Positions 45,492-55,412 are shown, numbered from the stretch's first letter. The stretch is 64,000 nucleotides of DNA from an uncultured Collinsella sp. (GCA_958405195.1 CATYDM010000007.1:4515-68514); one strand, 5' to 3'. Numbers and translations are program-made. The notes: a model not told the origin generated them from the letters alone.

Positions 45492-47255
45492 TTACTCCTG
45501 CTCGGACTCCTCAGCCTGCTTACGGCTGCGGATGAGGTGAGCCACGCCAATGCACAGCACCGCGCCACCAGCAATCCAAGTGAAGGTCACGCCGTTGAGA
45601 CCGGTGAGCGGAAGGCCAGAGCCCTTCTTGTTCTGGATGGTAACGGGGATCTTGGTCGTGGTCACATTTTTATCAGTCTTAGGAGTGGCCATGCTGGAAT
45701 TGGACGTCACATTGAGCTTTTCAAGCGTGCCGTCTGTATTGTATTCAGGCGCCACCGTGATTTCGAAGTCGGCAATGGTGTTGTAGCCCGCAGGTGTCTT
45801 GCTCTCAGAAATCAGATATGTGCCTGCAACAAGTCCGGGAATAGAGACCTTGTTGCCAGCCTCCGTAGTTTCAAACGTGTAAGCGTCATTTTCGTTATTA
45901 CTGAAGCTGCCGTCTCGCTTCAACCATTTTTCAACGCTTTTATTGGACCCTTCCTTAATCATTTTGACCGTAAAGCCAGCATCGAGTTTCGCAGACGAGT
46001 TTTTCGGGTCGATCTTAGTGACATCGAAGCCGAAGACGTAATCAGCGACCTTCTTCGATTCGGAAGTGCCGGTGCCGTTAGACATGGGATCGTTGGAGTA
46101 GACAAGCTTGACCTCGTTAGTGTTACCGGCGGCCGTGTATTCGGCCTCGCTGGTGAGTGTAGCCTGATAGGTCACAACGACATTTTCAATGTCACCGGCT
46201 GCAATGCTAGCGTCGTTGGTATCTTCGATGGCCTTAAGGTCAGCAAAAGAGACCTTGAGCAGTTCTTTCTTGGAATTCTTGTCCTTGGTCGCAGTTGCCG
46301 TATAGCCCTTGCTAGCATCATACTTGACCTCAGCATGAGTGCCGTCTTTTTTAACGATATAAACCTTAAGATTCAACGGGTTGTCATTGGCATCCTTCAG
46401 AACATCCAGACCTTTGCTCAGCGTATCTTGGAATTCGTACTGATATGTATCATACGATGCAATATTGTCCGCAACAGTACCAGTCAACTTGTAGTCGATT
46501 ACCTGCCCAATCCAGGCATCGCCCATGTTCTTCCAGTCACCCGTTGAAGCGCTATCGGCCGTCTTGTCCTTAGTGTCATCGAGGATCTGCTTGCTGACGG
46601 TAGGAATGCTGGTCTTCTCGGCAACGACCACGGGATCACCGCCAACAACAGCAAAAATCGGAGAAGTACCAGTGTTCTTCTTGTTCTCGGTCAACTGGCC
46701 AATGCTGGTGTCATCGGTCAGGAAGAGGTAATAGCCCGTGTTGGGAGTATTGTCAGCATTCATAGGCTTAAAAGCAGTGCCCGCGCTAAACGAATTGCCC
46801 GTCGGCGTGACCTTGTCCTTAACAACCTTGGCAATTTTATTGAGAACGCTGTCCTTGTCGACACGTGTCGTCTTGGTGGTACCCTGCACATTCTTGGTCA
46901 ACCAGTTGGCGACATCCTCCGGACTGGCACCATCCTGCAACGCAGTGTCATTAATGGCTTCGATAATGGCCTTCTGGGCGTCATCGCCTACGCCGTCGGC
47001 CCACTTGACGTTGGAGACGATCTTGTCAGTCGCCTCCGCCTCAGTAGAATCCACAACATCGGCTTTAAAGATCTGGTATGCCTTGAAAGTGGTAGCCGCG
47101 TTGTCCTTATTCTGCGTGATGGTAATGCTGTTGTCCGAAGTCGAGCCGCCCTCAGCAAACGCCATCGTGACCGGGGCCATCACGCCGCCGAAGCTCAGCG
47201 CTGCCGTGAGGCCTGCCGTCACTGCCAGGCGTGCGATGTTCTTGCTCATGCTCAT
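45492..47255 (-). CDS. Backbone pilin (LPLTG, Cna-B/isopeptide domains)
   Basis: 587 residues from ATG 47255 (MSMSKNIARL; AGAGGAAAAG upstream). Signal peptide to about 32 (cleavage after MAFA). Domains: N-terminal pilin region with SKQILDD (candidate sortase Lys near SIPTVSKQI), a D2-type isopeptide domain in the middle, a SpaA-type domain with E-box-like YLISESKTPAGY, and the sorting signal LPLTG followed by a hydrophobic span and RSRKQ tail. Codon use is less GC-biased than neighbours. It should be polymerised by the class C sortase; which domain bears the key Lys is inference. Confidence 0.9.
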   Translation of the reverse strand: MSMSKNIARLAVTAGLTAALSFGGVMAPVTMAFAEGGSTSDNSITITQNKDNAATTFKAYQIFKADVVDSTEAEATDKIVSNVKWADGVGDDAQKAIIEAINDTALQDGASPEDVANWLTKNVQGTTKTTRVDKDSVLNKIAKVVKDKVTPTGNSFSAGTAFKPMNADNTPNTGYYLFLTDDTSIGQLTENKKNTGTSPIFAVVGGDPVVVAEKTSIPTVSKQILDDTKDKTADSASTGDWKNMGDAWIGQVIDYKLTGTVADNIASYDTYQYEFQDTLSKGLDVLKDANDNPLNLKVYIVKKDGTHAEVKYDASKGYTATATKDKNSKKELLKVSFADLKAIEDTNDASIAAGDIENVVVTYQATLTSEAEYTAAGNTNEVKLVYSNDPMSNGTGTSESKKVADYVFGFDVTKIDPKNSSAKLDAGFTVKMIKEGSNKSVEKWLKRDGSFSNNENDAYTFETTEAGNKVSIPGLVAGTYLISESKTPAGYNTIADFEITVAPEYNTDGTLEKLNVTSNSSMATPKTDKNVTTTKIPVTIQNKKGSGLPLTGLNGVTFTWIAGGAVLCIGVAHLIRSRKQAEESEQE

Positions 47256-47363
47256 CTTCTTTTCCTCTGCTTTCTGCTCGAATTCCATTTGATCTAAATC
47301 TGTCTGTCTGTGTCTTAGCATCTACTTCGCTACGTCTCGCCCCGCTCTCTGTGGGGCTGCCAG

Positions 47364-49034
47364 CTACTCTTTATGGCTGCCACCTCCCCGCTTGACCAGG
47401 AGCGCGACCACGATGAGCGCGGCTCCGGCGACCGCTGCGGCGGCCGCGGCGTACATTGCCATATCGCCAGTCGAGGGCATAAAGCCTCCGGTGGTAATGC
47501 TAGGGGGTGTGCCGGTAGGCGTGTTGATGAGCGACGCCTCCAAGCTGCCCGTCGACCCGTCCGCGCTGTCGGCGCGCAGGGGCGACTCGGCCATGATGGT
47601 GAGCTTGGGCTTGGCGGCGGCCACCTGGTCGACGTCCAGGCCCTCGGCCTTGACCGTCACGGAGCGCGTGCCCTTAAAGGCGGTGTAGCCCTCGGGTGCC
47701 TTGAGCTCACGGACCTCCAGCTTGCCCGAGTCCACGCCCGAGACGGTCGCGCGGCCGTCCTCGCCCGTGGCGACGGTGGCCTTGCCCTCCGCATCCCACG
47801 TGCCGTCGGCCGACAGCGTGCGACCGCGGTCGTCGGTAATACTCAGAACCGCCCCGGAAAGCGGCTTGTCGCCGTCGCTACTGCGCTTGGTGAGCGCGAG
47901 ATCCCAGGTGTAGGCGCACGCATCGTCGCTCGGCGTGCGGGTGAAGCCGGCATCGCCGGACTGGTCGGCAAAGGGAGAGCGCGGGTAGCGCAGGTAGACC
48001 TCGTTGGGGTTGCCCTTCGCGATGCCGTGGCTGCATGCGCTGCTGAGCGGCGCGTTGTACACGGCGACCACGCGGGCGCCCGCGGTGAAGGCGTCGGCCC
48101 CGCCGAGCGCGGCGATGAGGTCGCCGGTGCGCACGGTGAAGGTCTTGCCGTCGACCGCTACCTTGGTGGCGCACTGGGCCGTGATATCGGTCCAACCCTT
48201 CGCGGGATCGGTGCCGGCGCGGCCGTCCTTGCCGGCCGAGACGGCGTCAAAGCCGCCGTCCGCGCCCGCCGCCACGTACACGCGCATGCTCGCGGCGACC
48301 TTGGAGGGGTCGAGCCCCGCGCTCATGGTGTCGACGAACCGCACCGTATAGGTGTCGTAGGCCGTGAGCCCCGCCGGGACCGTGGCCGAGAGGCGCCAGT
48401 ACAGGTCGTCGGCGACCGTGGCGTCGGCGGCCTTCTGCCAGGCGGCGGTGCTGTCCTCCAGCACATGCTTGGCGACCTTGGGCGTCGCCGCCTTGGGCTT
48501 GACGGTGACGGCGCTGCCGCCGACCAGGGCCATGATCGGCGCGGTGCCGGCCTCGCCCTGGGCGATGGCGTCGTCGTCGGCGACGATGAGCCAGTAGCCG
48601 CAGGGCAGCTCGGCCGTCGTGCCCGCGTTAAGGGCCACGGACACGGCGCCAGAGCTCTGGAGGGAACGAGCGAGCTGTGCGCTCAGCGCGCTCGTAAGGT
48701 GGGAATCGGTGTTGAGCCACTCGGCAGCTTCCTGCGCGGTAGTCTGGGATTTGGGCATACCGGCGCTGTGCAGCACAGGCAGCGCGGCGTCGCGCACGGT
48801 GTCGCTTGCCCAGGCGAGGTCGGTAGCGATCTTGGCGTCGCTGTCGCCGTCGACGACGTTGGCGCTAAAGATCTGGAAGGCGTCGTAGCTGCTCGCCACG
48901 GTGCCGCCCACCGTGATGGAACCGGTCGAGGTCGGCGCGGCCTGCGCGGAAGCGGGGAACACAACCGCGCAGGTGCCGATCAGGAGGGCAAGCAGCGCAA
49001 ACAAGATCGGGAAGGAGCAAACTTTCTTATTCAC
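47364..49034 (-). CDS. Minor pilin/anchor subunit with MPSTG sorting motif
   Basis: 556 residues from GTG 49034, eight bases after GGGGAGG and overlapping the previous gene by 8 bases. Signal peptide (FPILFALLALLIGTCAVVFPASAQA). Resembles the backbone pilin in its N-terminal pattern (SYDAFQIFSANVVDGDS) and has a SpaA-type domain with KLEVRELKAPEGYTAF. The sorting motif is FMPSTGD, which departs from LPxTG at the first position, so it may be used by a different sortase or as the base subunit anchored to the wall. Likely basal or minor pilin (inference). Confidence 0.85.
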   Translation of the reverse strand: MNKKVCSFPILFALLALLIGTCAVVFPASAQAAPTSTGSITVGGTVASSYDAFQIFSANVVDGDSDAKIATDLAWASDTVRDAALPVLHSAGMPKSQTTAQEAAEWLNTDSHLTSALSAQLARSLQSSGAVSVALNAGTTAELPCGYWLIVADDDAIAQGEAGTAPIMALVGGSAVTVKPKAATPKVAKHVLEDSTAAWQKAADATVADDLYWRLSATVPAGLTAYDTYTVRFVDTMSAGLDPSKVAASMRVYVAAGADGGFDAVSAGKDGRAGTDPAKGWTDITAQCATKVAVDGKTFTVRTGDLIAALGGADAFTAGARVVAVYNAPLSSACSHGIAKGNPNEVYLRYPRSPFADQSGDAGFTRTPSDDACAYTWDLALTKRSSDGDKPLSGAVLSITDDRGRTLSADGTWDAEGKATVATGEDGRATVSGVDSGKLEVRELKAPEGYTAFKGTRSVTVKAEGLDVDQVAAAKPKLTIMAESPLRADSADGSTGSLEASLINTPTGTPPSITTGGFMPSTGDMAMYAAAAAAVAGAALIVVALLVKRGGGSHKE

Positions 49035-52000
49035 GACGCTCACCTCCCCTCGCGCTCGCCTTGCGACGAACGTGCATCCAGGCCACAGCAGCGCAAAGCA
49101 CCGCCGCGCCGGCAAGGTATGTCACAGTGACGCCCGACATACCGGAAAGAGGCAGAGTGGTGGAGTAGGTGTTGGTGAAGGTGGAGGCGGGAATGGCGTC
49201 GGGCGCGGCGTCCTTGCCGATGGTGTTACTCACGGTGTTGCCCATGTCGTCCTTCACCTGCGTGACCGTGGTGGAGGTGGTGAGGTCGGAGTACTTGCCA
49301 GTGGTCTCATCCATGACGGCCTTCACCGTGACGGCCACCTGGTACTCGGCCTTGGAGTAGCGAAGCTTGTCGATGGCACCGGTGGTAGGCGCGACCTCCT
49401 TCACCGTGTAGGTGTAGGTCTTGGCGCCAGTCGGGTTCGAATCGTTGATCTTGGCGAGGTGCTTTTTGGAGAACGAGATACCGCCAAAGGATGCCACGAT
49501 GTCGTTGACCTTGGTGGAGCCCGCTGCGGGAGCGACGGAAATAGTCGTCGGATCAAGCTTAGGCGCGCTATCCTTATTTGCCCCCGTAGCCTCGATGCTG
49601 AACTCGAACGGCACATATTTGTCTTTATCGCCCTTCGGCCAGTCCGTATTGCGAACAGATTTGGTCACCGGGATCTTCACGGACGTAGTGGTAAGGGCGT
49701 CGGAAATGTAGACGTTGTTCCCGTCAATCGTCGGACTCTTTCCCTCGGTCCACGTGACGGAACCGTCCTCGTTGGACACCGTGAACTCATAAACCGTGGT
49801 GTTCAAGTTGTAGCCAAACGGAGCCTGGGTCTCAACAAGCGTGTACGTACCCGGCAGCAGACCCTCGAGCGTGAACTTGCCAGGCGCGGTGTCGGTGTCT
49901 GCCCACGTGGTATCGCTCGAAGTCGACTGGTCGCTCTCTCGGTCGATCACGGTCCAGGACTGGTCGGCCGTACCATCGGCGTCCTTTTTCTTGGTGAGCT
50001 TCCACTCAGAACCAGGCAAAGGAGTGTGTTTTGTGTCGTCCTCCGCCACCTTGGTCCAAGACACCGTACCGGTGATCCTGGCGTTGGGAATGGCACCCGT
50101 GGAGTTATTCTCGAACGGAACCAGCAAGTTGTTGTTCGTCGTATCCACATAACCCTGAACATAGTTCACCTGCTCGCCGGTATTGTTCATGGTTGCGTAG
50201 TAGATGGTGTCCGACTTCTGGTAGCCCTCCGGCGCTGTCACCTCTTTGATGTAGTAGGTAAAGGCAGGGTTCATATCAGAAATTTCGGCAGTTAAATCCG
50301 CTTTCTGATTCAAATAGTTGAACTGAAGCTTGCCATCACCCGAAGCGTAATCATTTGCGCCATCGTCAGTCACCGTCACAATAGCATTTTCGCCCGCGAC
50401 AGCATCCTTGACAGAACCATAGATAGCCCACGAGGAACCAGAAAGCGGCGTCTTGCCGTCCGCAGCGTCGACCTTGCTCCACGCAATGGCAGAGCCGTTC
50501 GGTGTATACGACCCGGACCACGGGAAGTTGTGACGCTCCTGATCCATATCGATGACGGAAGCCGAGTTACCCTCACCAAATGCTGCGGCAACCTTCGGGC
50601 TGTTCATTGAGAAATCGACGCCCACATAAACGCGACCGTTGGTAGTCACATGGTCGTCGAAACTTCCGTTGGGAACGAGAATCGATCCGATCATAGCCGC
50701 CGCAGGATCGTCGTCAGTCCACTTAGCACCGCTGACTGTGCCACTGTATCCCCAGTCCGCGCGGTCCTCTCCCGCGATGCCGCCTCGAATGGTAAGGCTG
50801 GTGGTATCGACGAAGTTCCACATGATGGACTGGGAGGCCAGCGAGTATTTCGCGTCAAGGTCTTTCTTGGCGTACTGACTCTCGTAACCGCGAGATATTT
50901 CTGTATCTCCCCACCAGAAGCGCCAGCCGTTGTGGAACTCGACAGGATTAGTACCTGTAACGTTCACGACAATGGATGCGCCTTCGGGGATATTGGTGAA
51001 CTTAAAGTCGACGCCGCGGTAGTAGACGCCATCCTTCCAGTTGGAGAGCTCGGAACCGGCGATGGTGAAGACCTGTTGCATAGAAGTTCCATCGCCGGTA
51101 AAGGTGATGAGTCGCTCGGTGTTGCGAATCTTATTGCCCGGGATTCCGGTATCGAGCGCACCGGAAACAGACTTGCCGCTACCATCGTCGCTACCATCGA
51201 ATTTGAGTGTATAGCTTGTTCCGTCGTTATTGTACTTGTTGATGACGTAGTTGCTATTAGGCTCTGCAAAGCCGTTGACATCCACCTCGCCGGTATCTTC
51301 AAACGAGTCGAGCTGTTTCGATAGCTTCGAGAGGTATCCATTTGTACCGTTATAGCTCGAATAATCGCTACCGTTGACATTAGTCAAATCAACAGCTTTA
51401 TTGAACAGGGTGCTTTCCAGAGCAGACAAGCCCTCGTACCAATTACCCTGCATTGTCACCACAGACTGGCGTTTATAGTCGCTATCGCGCCAGTATGTGA
51501 TGGGGCCTGCGATTTGCGCGGTGTAGGCAAAGCCGGAAGGAGTCGCGCCCTCAGAAGGTCTCTGCTGTCCGACCCAAGCGCCTTTGTTCCAAGCGCCAAC
51601 GGTAGTCGCCCCCGGCAAGTTGCCGTTGTAACCAACGCTCATTTTGGTGATCGCACTGTCGATTCCGGCGACCGCAAGCACGGTGCTGCCGTAGACAGGA
51701 CGGAACTGGGAACCAAAACCAACGGTGCCAAAGCGGAAACCAGCGCCGCCACTATTATTATAGGGCCAGCTCTCTTTGAGTGGATTCATGGCAAGCTTGC
51801 CACGGACCACGGTAAGGCCCTCCGCCTCAGCGGCATATGAGCCGGTGGGGGCGTTGTCCGCATCAAGATCGATAGTGCCGTCGCTCGGCTTATCGCTCGG
51901 CTTACCACCGATGTACATGTCGCGGCCGACGTAGGTGGCCACGCCGGGATCAGGGGTTGAGACATTGATATTCGTACCGATACCGATAGACGTGGGAACG

Positions 52001-52350
52001 TAAATTCCCGGCTTCACGGTGGCCGTCGCTCCCGCTGAAGCCGCATTCGCACTCTGAGCCTGCTCAACACTATTTGAAGAGCCAGACTCGCCGCCATCGG
52101 TCTCGTCGCTATTCTGGTTTTCGGCATCCTCGCTGGTGTTACCTACAGCAGCGGACTCACTTGAGGAACCCCCCCCCATTACAGTTTCCGCGGTAGAAAC
52201 TGTCTGGGCATCGTTGGCGATGGCCTGCGAGATCGGGGGCATAACGAGCGACAGTACCAGGCTCAAAACGGAGGCTCCGCACAAAACGCCTGCCAGTACA
52301 CGGCGCGTCGCTTTTTTACTCTGCTTAGTTTTTTCTGAATTCGCTTTCAT
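49027..52350 (-). CDS. Large pilus tip adhesin (LPLSG)
   Basis: 1107 residues. Signal peptide (about 1-46), low-complexity Ser/Glu/Gly region to about 110, then a long adhesin region with a choice-of-anchor/collagen-binding-type layout (FHNGWRFWWGDTEISRGYES, WNFVDTTSLTIRGGIAG, SILVPNG). Two Cna-B/SpaA domains follow (SWSKVDAADGKTPLSGSSWA and LLPGTYTLVETQAPFGYN), then an FctA/Spy0128-type isopeptide domain (about 920-1060) and LPLSG plus membrane span. Tip position inferred from size and gene order. ATG with GGGGAGGAGACATCG upstream. Confidence 0.88.
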   Translation of the reverse strand: MKANSEKTKQSKKATRRVLAGVLCGASVLSLVLSLVMPPISQAIANDAQTVSTAETVMGGGSSSESAAVGNTSEDAENQNSDETDGGESGSSNSVEQAQSANAASAGATATVKPGIYVPTSIGIGTNINVSTPDPGVATYVGRDMYIGGKPSDKPSDGTIDLDADNAPTGSYAAEAEGLTVVRGKLAMNPLKESWPYNNSGGAGFRFGTVGFGSQFRPVYGSTVLAVAGIDSAITKMSVGYNGNLPGATTVGAWNKGAWVGQQRPSEGATPSGFAYTAQIAGPITYWRDSDYKRQSVVTMQGNWYEGLSALESTLFNKAVDLTNVNGSDYSSYNGTNGYLSKLSKQLDSFEDTGEVDVNGFAEPNSNYVINKYNNDGTSYTLKFDGSDDGSGKSVSGALDTGIPGNKIRNTERLITFTGDGTSMQQVFTIAGSELSNWKDGVYYRGVDFKFTNIPEGASIVVNVTGTNPVEFHNGWRFWWGDTEISRGYESQYAKKDLDAKYSLASQSIMWNFVDTTSLTIRGGIAGEDRADWGYSGTVSGAKWTDDDPAAAMIGSILVPNGSFDDHVTTNGRVYVGVDFSMNSPKVAAAFGEGNSASVIDMDQERHNFPWSGSYTPNGSAIAWSKVDAADGKTPLSGSSWAIYGSVKDAVAGENAIVTVTDDGANDYASGDGKLQFNYLNQKADLTAEISDMNPAFTYYIKEVTAPEGYQKSDTIYYATMNNTGEQVNYVQGYVDTTNNNLLVPFENNSTGAIPNARITGTVSWTKVAEDDTKHTPLPGSEWKLTKKKDADGTADQSWTVIDRESDQSTSSDTTWADTDTAPGKFTLEGLLPGTYTLVETQAPFGYNLNTTVYEFTVSNEDGSVTWTEGKSPTIDGNNVYISDALTTTSVKIPVTKSVRNTDWPKGDKDKYVPFEFSIEATGANKDSAPKLDPTTISVAPAAGSTKVNDIVASFGGISFSKKHLAKINDSNPTGAKTYTYTVKEVAPTTGAIDKLRYSKAEYQVAVTVKAVMDETTGKYSDLTTSTTVTQVKDDMGNTVSNTIGKDAAPDAIPASTFTNTYSTTLPLSGMSGVTVTYLAGAAVLCAAVAWMHVRRKASARGGERRE

Positions 52351-52439
52351 CGATGTCTCCTCCCCAAGAGACCGCGATCTTACTCTTTCACTATCAAACG
52401 TATCTGCGCAACCTGTAATTGCGCACGCTTATAGTACAT

Positions 52440-52469
52440 ATTATAACGATTGTTTGAACATCTAAGCAA
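52440..52469 (-). promoter_or_regulatory. Promoter of the pilus operon
   Basis: Minus strand: TTGCTT, 18-bp spacer, TATAAT (perfect -10), about 90 bases before the tip adhesin ATG. The surrounding 52.4-52.8 kb is the most AT-rich stretch in the window. Confidence 0.7.
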
Positions 52470-52809
52470 AAATACCGATAGTTTTGTAGAGAATTCTCAA
52501 TTCTCTTGACATTTGCTTGGATTAACCTTCGTTTATTCGCTATGAAATATCTATTTCTACTGGTAATTAAGCTAGTTATCAGTTTTTTAATAGCATTTTA
52601 TTTATTTGCACAACATTTTGCTCAAGAGCAGACATCCTGTGAACGGTCGAAAATCGACCGTGAACGATAGGTCATTAACCGGGATGAATATCCTATCAAA
52701 TTGATGAGAATATCTTAAACCCATCGGTGGTTAGAAACATGATGTTCAGACAACAATATTTGAATTTTCACACAGATTTTAGGTATCAATTCGCCCAAAT
52801 CGCCTGAGG
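52470..52809. other. AT-rich intergenic region upstream of the pilus promoter
   Basis: No gene. It contains GAGAATTCTC near 52489, a perfect CGGTCGA/TCGACCG hairpin at 52644-52660 flanked by GTGAAC direct repeats, and otherwise unstructured AT-rich sequence. Possible binding sites for regulators of pilus expression; nothing specific recognised. Confidence 0.5.
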
Positions 52810-52842
52810 CCACCGCAAAAGAGCCTGTCCCCTTTGTGGTGG
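52810..52842. repeat. Palindromic repeat family B, copy 2
   Basis: CCACCGCAAAAGA, GCCTGTCC loop, CCTTTGTGGTGG: arms of 12-13 bases with mismatches. Lies directly downstream of the HAD gene, which ends at 52855. Confidence 0.75.
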
Positions 52843-52854
52843 TTCTCCCCTGCG

Positions 52855-53676
52855 CTACAGCAGATGTTCCTCGATAAAGATCGCGATGCCGTCTTTGTCG
52901 TTGCTGGCGGTTACAAAATCGGCGGCGGCGCGGGTGGCGTCGCTGCCATTTGCCATGGCCACGCCCACGCCGGCGTCAGCCACCATGCAGGTGTCGTTGT
53001 CCGCATCGCCAAACACGCAGATGTCCTGGAGCTTCATGTCGCTGAGCTCCGCCGCGCGCACAAGGCCGCGCGTCTTGGACACGCGAGGGTCCATGAACTC
53101 GTAGAGCCACTGCGTGGTCTGCAGAGCCGCCGCCTTAACAGTGTCATCGGCAAACGTCGACGCCCGCTCAATCACCTGCGGCATCACCTCGGGCGCCATG
53201 GTAAACATCACCTTGGGCTGCGGCTCGCGCAAGAACTCGGCAAAATCGACCACCTTGTAGGGCACGCCGTCGACGCGCGACAGGTGCTCGACGCACGCGT
53301 TGCTCTCGGGTACGTAGAACACGCCGTCTCGGGGGCAGACGGGCGTTGCAGGAAGGTCCGCCATATGCTTGCAGATTCGTGCGATGGTCTCGCCCGGCAG
53401 CGGATAGCTCAGCTCGTTGATGTCGTGCGCGCGGTCGATGACCTCGGCGCCACCGCAGCCCACGAGCACGTCCACCAGACCTTCGATGCCCCAGAGCTCG
53501 TACATGGCCTCGGTCGCGTGGGCGTCGCGCCCGGTGCACAGGCCAAAGAGCACGCCGCGCTCGCGCAGGGCGCGGATCGCCGCCGCGGTACGCGGGGACA
53601 CCGTGTGCTGGCTCGTGAGCAGCGTGCCGTCGATATCGCAGAACACGGCTTTGATGTGGCTGAAGGTGGTGTCCAT
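52855..53676 (-). CDS. HAD-superfamily (Cof-type) sugar phosphatase
   Basis: 273 residues. Motif I FCDIDGTLL with nucleophile Asp13 and acid/base Asp15, motif II LCTGRDAHATE, and motif IV VFGDADNDTCMVADAG, with a C2-type cap (YELWG... DFAEFL). This is the IIB (Cof) subfamily acting on small phosphorylated metabolites; substrate unknown. ATG preceded by AAAGG. Confidence 0.92.
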   Translation of the reverse strand: MDTTFSHIKAVFCDIDGTLLTSQHTVSPRTAAAIRALRERGVLFGLCTGRDAHATEAMYELWGIEGLVDVLVGCGGAEVIDRAHDINELSYPLPGETIARICKHMADLPATPVCPRDGVFYVPESNACVEHLSRVDGVPYKVVDFAEFLREPQPKVMFTMAPEVMPQVIERASTFADDTVKAAALQTTQWLYEFMDPRVSKTRGLVRAAELSDMKLQDICVFGDADNDTCMVADAGVGVAMANGSDATRAAADFVTASNDKDGIAIFIEEHLL

Positions 53677-53770
53677 GGGGGCCTTTCTGGGTTGTGCGGC
53701 GGTGTGGGGTGTGGTCGTGAACGGCGTACATGGTATACCAAGACGCAGGGGCGACCTGTCAAAGCAAAAA

Positions 53771-53803
53771 CCACCACAAAGGTGCCTGGCCCCTCTGTGG
53801 TGG
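53771..53803. repeat. Palindromic repeat family B, copy 3
   Basis: CCACCACAAAGG, TGCCTGGCC loop, CCTCTGTGGTGG: 11 of 12 pairs. Shares 30+ upstream bases (AAAGCAAAAA...) with copy 4. Confidence 0.85.
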
Positions 53804-53835
53804 CCGGACCCGAAGGGTGGCCTGGCCCGGGGCGC

Positions 53836-53900
53836 AAACCATCACAACATTCGATGTTTTTCGGCACAATCGCGATTTTCATCGAATGTTGTGATGGTTT
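53836..53900. repeat. Palindromic repeat family A, copy 2
   Basis: 21-bp perfect arms (53836-53856 and 53880-53900), the longest in the family, around a 23-base loop. It abuts the stop codon of the MFS gene and could terminate it. Confidence 0.9.
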
Positions 53901-55187
53901 TTACTGCCTTGCGGCACAATCCAAATGATTTCGTCCAAACAGCAGCAACGCCGCAGGGACCGCCGTCACGACCATGCCTGCCCCCACGAGTGTCCGTTGT
54001 ACGCCAAATGCTGCCGCCAGCCACGGTGCAACCGCCAGAGGGGCCACGCCGGCGAACATGTTGCCAAAGCCCATGACCGAGTTCACGCGACCAAGCTGCT
54101 CGAGCGGAGCCGTCGTTTGCACGATGGTGTTGTGGAGCGGGTTGACGACACCCCAAGCTATGCCCAGGGCGATCTGGCCGACGAGGGCCACGCCCACGTA
54201 CGGCGTCCCCACATAGAGCAGACTTCCCAGGCCCACGGACATGAGCGCCACGAGCAGCGTCTTAAGGTTGACCAGGTGCGGCGGCAAGCGGAGCGCGAGC
54301 ACGGCACCCAGCACCGCGCCCACACCGCTGGCCGACGAGAGCCAGCCCATCCACTCAACACCGACATGCAGGACATCGCGGTAGAAGAACGACTCCAGCG
54401 GGTCGAAGGCGCCGTAGCCAAAGTTTGAAAGGAAAATAATGCAGAACAGCAGGGCGAGGGCGCTGTTGGTAAAGACCGTCTTGATGCTGGTCGCGAAGGT
54501 GGCGTGGGTGGATTTACTGAAGTCGAAGCTTTGACTGGCAGTACTTGCCGTTGTGCTGCTATCTGCGGGAGTACTTTCGCGCGCGGCGACGCGACCTGTT
54601 TGCGGCCTAAAGCCCCAACCGGCGACGAGCGCCAGTACGGTAAAGAGCATCATGAGCACGAACACCGCGCGTGACGATGTAGCCGCCGCGACAAAGCCGC
54701 CCAGTGTGGGGCCGACGATAATACTCACGTTTGAGAACATGGCGATGGCGGAGTTGATGTCTTTGAGCTCGACGGGGTCGTCGGTGAGGTAGGCTGGATA
54801 GGATGTGGCGATGGGTTGGGCGAACCCCATCACGAAGCCCAGGAGCACCGCGCCAAGCAAGACGATGCCGGTCGCGCTGCCAAAAAAGAGAATCGCCGCG
54901 CCGGTTGCCAGCGTACCCACGATGCTCAGCAAGAAATGACGGCGCGGGCCCCAGGCGTCGAGCGCAGCGCCACCCGCAAAGGATCCCAAGATCACGAATA
55001 CGTTCATAAAAAGAACGGCCAGCGATGTCGCGACGACCGAAGCGTCGTCCGCATAGGTGAGCGTTCCGATAACGCCGATAAAGTAGCTGGTCTGAAAACC
55101 GGTGTAGATGAGAAAGCGCATCGCCACCAGGCGCTTGGCCTGCATGGACAGCGATGATTGAGGCTTTGAGAAAAGAGAGGCGAGCAT
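53901..55187 (-). CDS. MFS transporter
   Basis: 428 residues from ATG 55187, six bases after AAGGAG; the frame continues upstream without support. Twelve hydrophobic segments are visible, with the motif A-like AWGPRRHFLLS loop in the N-terminal half and a loop of Ser/Thr near 210-235 joining the halves. It resembles EntS-like or macrolide-type exporters of the drug/enterobactin class. Substrate unknown; no adjacent biosynthetic genes. Could pair functionally with the IrtAB-like ABC unit 20 kb away, but nothing in the sequence links them. Confidence 0.88.
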   Translation of the reverse strand: MLASLFSKPQSSLSMQAKRLVAMRFLIYTGFQTSYFIGVIGTLTYADDASVVATSLAVLFMNVFVILGSFAGGAALDAWGPRRHFLLSIVGTLATGAAILFFGSATGIVLLGAVLLGFVMGFAQPIATSYPAYLTDDPVELKDINSAIAMFSNVSIIVGPTLGGFVAAATSSRAVFVLMMLFTVLALVAGWGFRPQTGRVAARESTPADSSTTASTASQSFDFSKSTHATFATSIKTVFTNSALALLFCIIFLSNFGYGAFDPLESFFYRDVLHVGVEWMGWLSSASGVGAVLGAVLALRLPPHLVNLKTLLVALMSVGLGSLLYVGTPYVGVALVGQIALGIAWGVVNPLHNTIVQTTAPLEQLGRVNSVMGFGNMFAGVAPLAVAPWLAAAFGVQRTLVGAGMVVTAVPAALLLFGRNHLDCAARQ

Positions 55188-55361
55188 GGAGACTCCTTGT
55201 TTCATACGAATACGGGCGGTGGGCATTCGCCACCGTCTGTCAAATCAATCTATTCGCAAGAAACACTAAGGACGCATCAAGCCCCTTCTCTCCGTTTTTC
55301 GCCCGTCATGAACTACTTGGTAGATTGTAAGGCATGCCCCACACATCTACCAAAGCAAAAA

Positions 55362-55394
55362 CCACCACAAAGGTGCCTGGCCCCTTTGTGGTGG
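55362..55394. repeat. Palindromic repeat family B, copy 4
   Basis: CCACCACAAAGG, TGCCTGGCC loop, CCTTTGTGGTGG: perfect 12-bp stem. Confidence 0.9.
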
Positions 55395-55412
55395 AAATGA
55401 CGTTTGCCCAGA

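Noticed and set aside
45108..46547. Plus-strand frame overlapping the pilin gene (479 codons)
   Set aside because: The minus strand has the signal peptide, SpaA-type domain and LPLTG; this frame has none.
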